This document shows, piece after piece, positions 56,070 to 64,000 of a DNA stretch of 64,000 nucleotides. Source of the DNA: Isoetes taiwanensis (lineage: Eukaryota > Streptophyta > Lycopodiopsida > Isoetales > Isoetaceae); NCBI GenBank assembly GCA_021234155.1, contig JAJEKV010000013.1, positions 16,099,877-16,163,876 of the forward strand, in the 5' to 3' direction. The position numbers were made by a program, and so were the translations under genes. The notes under the pieces are model-generated. The model did not search any database, had not been told where the DNA came from, and was given only the letters and a program-made list of their open reading frames with translations. Each line of letters opens with the position of its first letter. Within the stretch, counting starts at the first letter, position 1.

Positions 56070-58930
56070 CAATTCCTCCCCCGCTCAATTTACAGCAGCC
56101 ATTGATGCAAGCAAGGAAGAGAGATCGAGGCGTAGATTGTATGCAAAGAAGGTAGCAATGAAGAAGAATTTCCCTTCTAAAGATTCGCCTTCAAAAGAAG
56201 AAAAAGAAATTGAGACCGAAAGTGACCAAGAATAAGAGAAATTTCAGGAGAAATTTATGAAGTATTCAACCAAATTAGTACAAATGTTGATGACAATGAC
56301 AAAGGCCGTATCCTTGATGTAGTTTCTTTGAGGGCAAGGGATTTTACCAATTGCTTTCTATAAAGAAATCTAAGCAAGGTTACTATGGTCGAAAGCAAAT
56401 GGTGAAGAATTTGAAGGAAACAATGCAAGAACATAAGTATGAGAGGAATCATGACATGCTTCAGGCAAGGAAGTCCACCCCGATAATGGCAAAGAAAAAG
56501 TGTACAAATGGTGTCAAGCCATTGAATCAAACGTAAGTGGCCGATTGCTCAAGATCCCCGTAAAAACAATTTCAAATGCTTTTCAAAGAAGGGTACAAGC
56601 TAACAAAGGGGAAGGACCTTGGTCAATGTTCAGTGAGGAGGAAACGGATGGATAGCATGTTAGATTACAATAGAGAACTGTTATCAAGTTCGACGTAAAA
56701 TACAAGAGTTTCTCCATACAAGAAAGACGGAGGAGGTATGTATCGTGAGACAGAATAAAGATGGAACATCCTATTCACCTTCTTGAAGTCGCAAGTAAGT
56801 ATTCATCCCCACTTGATGGTTCATTATATGTAGCATTTATTTGGCATTCACACGATTTCCCCGCAATTGCAATTCTACCTCGTGCTTAGAGAGGAGAATC
56901 CTCATATCAAAATTGCATTGCGCACTTTTTTGAGAGGTTGAAACCGAAGTTTTGTAAGGAGGATGCGGAGAGGCATACATGCCGCTGCATCTACCACTTG
57001 AAATTTGAATACATCATGCGGTGGATTGAAACAACCGGAGAAAATCGGGGTGGAGTTCATGTCAATTGCAACCGCCAATCGGTGAGATTTGTGGCCCTCG
57101 CCCGTAATGTGCAGCCAAGGAGCATACAATCAAGCGCACCCTGGATTTATGGAGACAAGTGGTCTCGGGCAAAGAAAGGTGATGATGAGGAGTGGTTTGA
57201 TCATAACCCGCTGATGTTGGCGGTAAAAAAATGTGGGTTGGATAGAATTAGAAAATGTCCACGTGAAATGGATGGCAACGGGTTCAAGACTAGTTACTTG
57301 AAGACATTTGAAAAGCAACCCTGTGGGACCGTGACAGAATTGTGGATCCAAGAAAGGCTTTGAGGTACAAACCTGTCTTGAGATTAGTACAGAAGGAGAG
57401 AAGTCCCAAAGAGTTTCAAGAGGATGTGAAGAAGGTAATATCAGATTTTATTCCACACAATTACATAGCACATTGGCAGGCCAATCAGTTTAAACAAGCA
57501 AGGCCATCATTTCCGAAGATACAATTGTATCCGTTATTGACTTTGCAGAGTAAAATTACAAAGATCAAGATCCGCAATGAGCCCCAGTCAATGCACTGGC
57601 ATACAGACCAAGTTTCTATACTTGTTCACATAACATATAGACATGACAAAAGTGCTGATATTCCTGTTCCCTGCGGGGCACGTAAGAAGACCGGCCCAAA
57701 GAAGAAAAAGAACGTAAGATTGAGCAGATCGGTGAATAGACTCAATAATGGTAGGAAGATCATAAAAGAGACTCACTTTTACATTTTCGATGATAAAGTG
57801 CATGACTCATTATTTGTGGAACACTACCTACAAAAAGCATGTTGCATGACTTAAGGAACAGGAAATAGAGTATGAGAAGCATTGGGTTTGGAGTGATGGT
57901 CGCCATCACAATTTAAGTCGAAAACCTTTTTTTTTTTTTCTTAGCGTGTACTTCACAATGAATGACAAGGAAATAGTGTGGAACTACTTTTGCCACCGCC
58001 ATGGTAAAGGGAACATGATGGTGCAAGTGCTGTTATCAAAAGGTCGCTAAGTAAGGAACAACTCAAACCCAATGGTGTGCAACCGAGGCATGCTAAAGAT
58101 ATTGTAAAATTTCGCGGTACATATTTCAACGATCCGCCAGTTGATGAAACAGATGAGATCAAAAGATATTTTGGGAAATTGAACCTCATTTGTGGCAAAC
58201 ATGGAAGAATATGAAATTGAAACACTTAAAGGCACAAAGAAGATTCATCAGATCGCACTGCCGCCAGGAGTAGACCAAACAGCTTTGCTCATAGATGCCC
58301 GGCCATGTTTTCGCCTTTTGTTTTGCATGGATCATAATTGGGACTCCTCGTGATCAATACTGGTGTAGATTTGGAAAGTGGGAGGTAAACCGACTTAAAA
58401 CCAGGGAGTTGAGAAGAAAAAGGAGACTCTTGAACAAGCCAATGAATGGATCAGTAATTTGGTAGAGGTAGGTGACAATTTTGTAGTGAATGCTGAGGTA
58501 GACAATTCGAGGGTGTGGACTTCTACATCCTCAAGTGCATGTAACCCAAATGCACACTTGAAGATTCATACAAAGATGGATGGGGCAAAAAATTTGGAGT
58601 GCATGAGGTTATCTTAAGTGGATTGTATTATCAATTCTTGGGTAATTTCAAGTATATGTTGCTCACTAAACAACCCTCAAGCCTCCGTAATGCCCATGTG
58701 GTAAGATATCCTAAAATTGATATGGATAAAATAGAAGGTACGTGACATGTACAAAATTTCACAGACACCCATGAAAAAATTATGGCAGTCTCCCAATAAC
58801 ATTGTAATTCTTTGACACTTAACCAAATTGATGTCATTCTTTTCAAGTGATTTGTTGTTCCAAAGACCTAAGCGTAAGCACACATTTGTATATATTAATA
58901 ATAGTGAGGATGCACAAGGGTGGTGTGCAT
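56070..58930 (+). mobile_element. Decayed DNA transposon with an RNase-H-fold-like transposase
   Basis: Consecutive plus-strand frames describe one large protein. A basic N-terminal part (56080-56530) is followed by CRCIYHLKFEYIMRWI with Cys/His residues (56938-57363). A long segment follows with PQSMHWHTDQVSILVHITY and FYIFDDKVHDSLFVEHYLQ (57342-57854). After frame changes come HWVWSDG (about 57880), VWNYFCHRHGKG (about 57985) and VIKRSLSKEQL (about 58035). The spacing of an Asp after a beta strand, then SDG, then an HGKG...D-G...KR segment recalls a transposase family widespread in animal and fern genomes whose name I cannot fix. Multiple stops make it non-functional. Terminal repeats were not identified. 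Confidence 0.55.
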
Positions 58931-59290
58931 GGACACCTACTGAAAATGAAGATTGAATTGTAACATTTGTGACATTGGAATAACATTCAATTATTTATTT
59001 TGATACCATCACTATCCCAACATTCTTGGCAAAATTATATTGTCAAGGCATTTCCTCGATGTGGCATGTCAATTCCAATGGTCATACTGAGAAATATTTA
59101 AGCCCTGGTTACTGAATTAATTGTTCGGCGCGATGTGAGGTTTTTTCATTACACCGACGCCGCCTAAGCATAGGATTTAAGCACTAGGCCCCTAATCATA
59201 GGATTTAAGCTCTTCTTACGCCCTCACGCTACCGCCTTAAGCCGGCTTCTTGCCTAAATCCTCTTCTTACGCCCATTCCGTTTATTTCCT
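58931..59290. other. Spacer, nothing recognised
   Basis: Contains a short imperfect duplication (CATAGGATTTAAGC) at 59170-59210 and no coding motif. Confidence 0.35.
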
Positions 59291-59346
59291 TTGCAATGGC
59301 CTCTGCATGCAGCGGAAACCAAGCACCAGAGTATGTGCTTAAGTAG

Positions 59347-59760
59347 GTGCCCGAAGATGCGGACGTCGCTCCGCAATACAGGAACGCCTACTTTTTCGAG
59401 CCGGTTCGTCCAGATTCGGCAACAGACACTGAAGACCGAGAGGAAGAAGAAGGTATTATTTTGTTTTGCAATTTTTTTTTGTTTTGTTTTTCTTTTGTTC
59501 TAACATTGATGATTTTCTTGTTTAGAGAAGTCGAGCAGGAAGTGGAGCAGGAAATGGAGAATTCTGAAGAAGAGGAAGAAGAGGAAGTGGAGAATTCTGA
59601 AGAAGAGGAAGTGGACAATTCTGAGGAAGAAGAGGATGAAGAGGAAGAGGAGGATGAAGAGGAAGAAGAGGAAGAGGCAGATGAAGAAGAAGAAAAAAAA
59701 ACCGGTTTTCGAGAGTCAGCATTTAAGAGCCCCCACCAAGAGGCGAGGGAGGGGAATTGA
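59347..59760 (+). CDS. Highly acidic low-complexity ORF, possibly two exons
   Basis: The frame starts with MPEDADVAPQYRNAYFFEPV and can be read straight through. A GTATTATTTTG donor near 59452 and a TTGTTTAG acceptor at 59525 suggest an intron that removes the hydrophobic FFLFCFSFVLTL stretch. The second part is almost pure Glu/Asp (repeated NSEEEE units) and ends with a short basic-mixed tail. An upstream ATG (59296) leads to a stop. Acidic tails of this type occur in nuclear and transposon proteins. No family was recognised; it might be a transposon gene start or chance low-complexity sequence. Confidence 0.3.
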   Translation: MPEDADVAPQYRNAYFFEPVRPDSATDTEDREEEEGIILFCNFFLFCFSFVLTLMIFLFREVEQEVEQEMENSEEEEEEEVENSEEEEVDNSEEEEDEEEEEDEEEEEEEADEEEEKKTGFRESAFKSPHQEAREGN

Positions 59761-60289
59761 GGAGAATGTGTGGAGTGAGAGCCGAAGCCCCCTCAAGACC
59801 CCTCAAGATGTTGAAGATGTCAGATCATTGTATCATTGTTTTGAGATCATTATGGTCTTATAAGCATTATCACCTTAATGGTTATTAAGGTTTGAGTTCC
59901 AATGGTTAAAACGAGCCAAAATATTATGACCCAAAATGTTTCCACATTTGGGTATATTACGGCCGATCTAATAACATCTAGCCATGTTTGCTTTCAAATC
60001 TCTGGCCATGGCTTAACAAATGGCCTTAGCCGATCGGGACCATAACCGTCGAAGCTATACAATATTAAGGTAGTAAAATCTGTAAGGATTGATCCGATGG
60101 ATTGATCCGTCAAATAGATAAGCAAAAGAGAAGTGAAGCTAAGGTCTTATGTTGATTGTTTATTCGATGCTGTGAATGGTTTGTTTGATTTAAGCGACCA
60201 TTGAATAAATAATGCCTAGTCATTATCTCTTAAGTTCAATGTCTAACAATTCTAATTGAATTGTGCAAATTTCTATAAGATCCCACAAG
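59761..60289. other. Region upstream of the second Copia element, likely containing its 5' LTR
   Basis: By position this should hold the 5' LTR of the downstream Copia element. The partner LTR lies outside the window, so neither boundary can be set. Confidence 0.3.
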
Positions 60290-61558
60290 TGGTATCGAGC
60301 AGGATATCTTCAATGGCCGCGAGACTTGGAGCATCTCTTGCGTGGCATTGATGTGTTCAAAGGTGGGTAGGATTCCGGTATGGAAGCAAAAGGTTCAAGA
60401 AGTTTTGGAAATTGAGGGACTGTGGGACTTAGTTACAGGAGAGGAGCAAACTGTGACTCAAGGGTTCAGTCCAAGCAAAGGGAAGACGTATGCAGATGCT
60501 ACTAGTGGAGGTAGCTCAACTGGAGAGGTTGGTAAGGGAGCTTCTAGTGTCTCTGAAAGAACTAGTAGCTCAAGTTTGGAAGCATCTACAAAATCACGCT
60601 TGTTGGAGGCAAGAAGTGTGATAAAGTCTGTAAGGTGAGCCTCAAGCATTTTGCTTCCGCTTAAGGGGAAAGACTCCAAAGCGGATGTGGGAGTTTATCT
60701 TTGGCAAATTATGAGAAGAAAACCTCTTCTCAACTAGATGTACTTGAAAAAGGAACTTAGGAGACTCAAATATAATGAAAATGATGATCTTGTGGAATTT
60801 TTTCGTGAGATTTGATAATCTCATACAGCGCATTTGATGCCGCAGGAGTTCCAATCACAAAATGAATATCGTGCATCGCCACTTTCACGAAGCTTTTTTT
60901 CAAAATTTGATCATTTGTCCCACACTTGTGAGAAATGTAGCTAAAGATAAGGAGCAAGCAGAAACAATGATAAGAACTGAGCTGGAACAAAAGGGAGTGA
61001 TTGAAGAAAGATGAGCGGTGAAATCTTGTATGCGAGGGCGTGGAGATAAAGGTAAGATTGGGCCTTGCTATTTGTGCAATCGGTATGGTCATATAAAATA
61101 CATAACCAAGGAAAATAGATGTTATAATTGTGAGGCTTTTGGACATATTGCTATAAATTGCTCCACCCTAAGGATGGGGAAAAGGTAAAGGAAGGGGCTT
61201 GGTTCGGGAAGGGGAAAAGGTTACAATACGGGGGGAGGCGATTATAAAGGCGTGGAGGCACTTACAAAATAAAAAGGCTTCTGTCAGAAATGTAGCAAAG
61301 AAACCTGGGGAAGAAGATTTAGAAGAAGAGGTGGGCGAAAATGCTTTGAGGTAAAAGTGTGTCAAACTTTTTTCAGTTTGAAAAATCATACTAAAGATGA
61401 TGATGGTTTGTTTATCATAGATAGTGGAGTCGAGAGAAGCGTAATAAAGTCTAGTTCTAGACTTAAGGAGAAGACTAGGAGGAGCTCCGCTTTTGTTCAA
61501 ATGGGTGATGGGAAACTAGAGAAAAGTAGAAGAAGCTGGATTTCTGGAACTATATGAT

Positions 61559-62600
61559 TTGAAAGGAAATAGAATTGTACTTGACAATGTCTTTTGTGTT
61601 CCAAATATTGTCAAGAATCTTATTTCTGTGACTCAGTTAGTAGATCTTGGCTATGAAGTGCATTTTAATAAACTCAGTTGTAGCATTTTGATGGATAATG
61701 AAATAAAATTTTTGGGCAAACGTGTTGGCAGACTTTTTGGATTTCATAATGATATCTCTGAAGCAATAAATCTCGTTAAGATTCAAATGCTAAAATATGG
61801 CATGAAAGGCTTGCACATACTCATGCAAACAATATTAAATATATGATCAAGAAGGGCTTAATTCTTGGAGAAGAATCTAATGATGACCATTTCAAGTGTA
61901 ATGGCTGCTTGTTAGGTAAGCATAGCAGGCTGCCTTTTCCAAAACATGCTAAAAGAGCAAAAGAAATTTTGGGAATCATACATAGTGACCTATGTGGTCC
62001 ACTAAATGTGAGAAGTATTCATGGGAAAAGGTACTTTATAACCTTTATAGATGATTATACAAGGTAGACAAAAGTATACACACTAAGATCTAAGGATCAA
62101 GCCTTTGAAGCATTTAAAATCAAGCGTATCGAGAGACAAGCGGTAAAAAAAATCAAGTGCTTAAGAACCCGACAGAGGTGGTGAGTTTGTTTCTTGCAGA
62201 TTCAACAAATATTGCTTGCACAATGGAATAAGAAGACAACTTACCTTTCAGATACTCCTCGACAAAAGCGAGTTTGCTGAAAGAAAGAATCGATCCATCT
62301 TAAATGCGGTGAGAGCAATGTTAAAACATCTTTACGGCTGCCCAATTACTTATGGGAGGAGGTCAGTCAAGGCAGGGCAAAAAGTTCAAAATAAACCGCC
62401 ATCAAGAAGTCTCAATGGAGAATTACCCGATCACTTGTGGTATGGCTCCTATCCCTCGTTTGAATCATTCAAAAGTCTATGGATGTCTTTGGATATGCCC
62501 ATGTGCCGGAAGAAACCGTAAGAAAATTAGATGCATGAGCATGCCCGGGTTATCTAGTTGGCTATGACGAGCAAGCAAAAAGGGTATTTGCTGTATGAAC
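61559..62600 (+). pseudogene. Copia integrase (second element), broken
   Basis: Pieces read VPNIVKNLISVTQLVDLGYE (GAG-pre-integrase region), FKCNGCLLGKHSRLPFP (zinc-binding end), IIHSDLCGPLNVRSIHGKRY with the first catalytic Asp, then after stops AERKNRSILNAVRAML containing the catalytic Glu (about 62275). Several stops and frameshifts lie between them. Confidence 0.85.
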
Positions 62601-62737
62601 CCATTAAAAGGAAATTAATCTTGGAGCGTAGATGTAATCTTTGATGAAGGAACACTTTACGAGGGAATAGAGAGAAAGTCAGAGAGAAAGTAAATATCAA
62701 GACGGATAATAGTGATGATGAGAAGAAATTTGCTGAT

Positions 62738-63724
62738 TTGTATTATGACAGTTCTGATGATGAAGATAGTCACAAAAAATCAGCAGGGAAATCAGATGAT
62801 CAAATGGAAGGGTCAGATTCTAATAATAAAGTAGACAGTCATGGAGAAGTTATAGAGCCTGTAGAGCCTGAAGACAGACCTATGGGCAAAAGAAGAAGAA
62901 AAACTGAAGCAGAAAGACTTAGGGCTGATCTGAACATTGAACCTGAGTTGTTTGGAAGAGGAGAAGAGGGAAAAAGCAAAAGACTCAGAAATGAAATTGA
63001 TACTATAATGGAAATTGAATTGGATACTATAATGGCAATACTTGAACCTAATGTGCCTGCTAGCTATGAGGAAGCAATAAATGGAGTAGACTCAAGAGAA
63101 TGGCAGCAAGCCATGAAAGAAGAGATGAATGCCTTTGAGAGAACATGCACGTATGAAATTGTTGAGAAACCACAGGGGAAAAACATTGTAGAAAATAAAT
63201 GGATTTATAAGCTTAAATCTGATTCAGATGGGAAAGGACAGAAGTATAAAGCCAGGCTGGTAGCCAAGGGCTTTTCACAAAAGAAAGGGCTGGACTATGA
63301 TGAGACATTCTCACCAATAGTCAAACTATCTAGCATACGCATGCTACTTGCTTTTGCCAATGCTAGAAACCTGGAAATACATCATATGGATGTAAGTACT
63401 GCTTTTTTAAATGCCAAGCTAGATGAAGAAATCTTCATGAAGCCTCCAAAAGGGTTTGAAGCAGGAAATGGCATGGTATGGAAGTTGAATAAAGCAGTGT
63501 ATGGTTTAAAACAAGCTCCTAGGCAGTGGTATATTTGCATGGACGAATATCTCAGAGAAAAGGAGTTCTCAAAGCTGCAAACAGATGGAAATATTTATGT
63601 GGTAAGACAAGGAGATGACTTTTGTATTATTGCATTATATGTAGATGACTGCATTATGATTGCTAATTCTATGACTTGCCTGAATAAATGCAAAAATGAG
63701 TACTTAAAGACCGATTCAAAATAG
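62738..63724 (+). pseudogene. Copia reverse transcriptase (second element)
   Basis: The open frame of 328 codons starts with an acidic/basic linker (PMGKRRRKTEAERL) and holds the RVT_2 motifs NKWIYKLKSDSDG, YKARLVAKGFSQ, HHMDVSTAFLNAKL, VYGLKQAPRQW and LYVDDCIM. A TAG at 63722-63724 breaks it. The next in-frame stretch (LGIEVHRDRGN, then LLYVSKRT) continues to the window end. Confidence 0.9.
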
Positions 63725-64000
63725 CCGGACTTAGGAGAACTGCGAGAAATTTTAGGAATTGAAGTTCACAGAGATCGAGGTAATATGAAGTTGTCTCTCA
63801 CTCAAACTGCAAATATACAAGGCATGCTAAAAAGATTTGGCATGGAATCCTGTAAATCAGTAAATACACCATTAGTTCCAGGGCATAAGATCTCAGAGGA
63901 TATGTGTCCTAAAACAATGAAAGAATCTGAAGAAATGGAAGGCACTCCTTTCAGGGAATTGATTGGATGTTTGCTCTATGTATCCAAGCGCACAAACGGC

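Larger units (their letters stand above)
60290..64000 (+). mobile_element. Second Ty1/Copia element, decayed, running off the window end
   Basis: TGGTATCGAGC at 60290-60300 looks like a primer binding site. It is followed by a Gag start (RIPVWKQKVQEVLEIEGLWD, near 60370). Two consecutive zinc knuckles lie at 61064-61160 (CYLCNRYGHI, then CYNCEAFGHIAINC). The protease has FIIDSG (about 61411). The integrase, reverse transcriptase and connection region follow in Copia order up to the last base. The element is more degraded than the one at 15-20 kb and belongs to a distinct family, with a double zinc knuckle. Confidence 0.9.

Overview
The window looks like nuclear DNA of a land plant, most likely a non-flowering one; a fern is my best guess (inference). 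The reasons are spliced genes with GT/AG introns, plant Ty1/Copia and Ty3/Gypsy retrotransposons, Helitron termini, several PPR (pentatricopeptide) pseudogenes, a plant-type universal stress protein, and an aquaporin fragment of the XIP subfamily, which Brassicaceae and monocots lack. There are no operons, rRNA genes or recognisable tRNA genes. Gene density is very low and most recognisable sequence comes from mobile elements in several states of decay.

Layout. 0-11 kb: a partial XIP-like aquaporin (289-660), a hAT-type MITE (2392-2618), a Helitron 3' end (3053-3081), LINE scraps, a tandem repeat family with a conserved hairpin (3.3-4.5 kb), a promoter-like segment rich in heat-shock-element-like sites (7.8-8.05 kb), and a complete four-exon universal stress protein gene on the minus strand (9530-10412). 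11-21.4 kb: a second Helitron end, a ~1.03-kb-spaced direct duplication, weak exon candidates, and a structurally complete but frameshifted Copia element (15434-20378, TATAA target duplication). 21.4-24.8 kb: a foldback element, a PPR pseudogene and a tandem array with tRNA-like B boxes. 24.8-30 kb: the most unusual locus. A ~3.2-kb element with terminal inverted repeats carries a decayed, multi-exon tyrosine-recombinase-like (Crypton/DUF3504-like) gene. It lies beside a methyltransferase-like fragment, a LINE 3' end and an unrecognised exon cluster.

30-44 kb: a second locus of the hairpin repeat family, an intact PPP4R2-like gene (33283-33837; PP4 phosphatase regulatory subunit 2) with a probable 5'-UTR intron, a LINE with a pentanucleotide tail (34460-35910), a PPR pseudogene and a Gypsy integrase remnant. 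44-48.9 kb is AT-rich with nothing recognised. 49-55 kb holds decayed ORFs, a 117-bp tandem array, LINE fragments, a 322-bp MITE nested in a LINE-like 3' end, and an L1-type reverse transcriptase relic. 56-59 kb is a decayed DNA transposon with an RNase-H-fold-like transposase. 59.3-59.8 kb encodes a very acidic two-exon ORF. From ~60.3 kb to the window end a second Copia element runs off the edge.

Only the universal stress protein and the PPP4R2-like gene look intact. Family assignments rest on motif recognition by eye; no database search was run.
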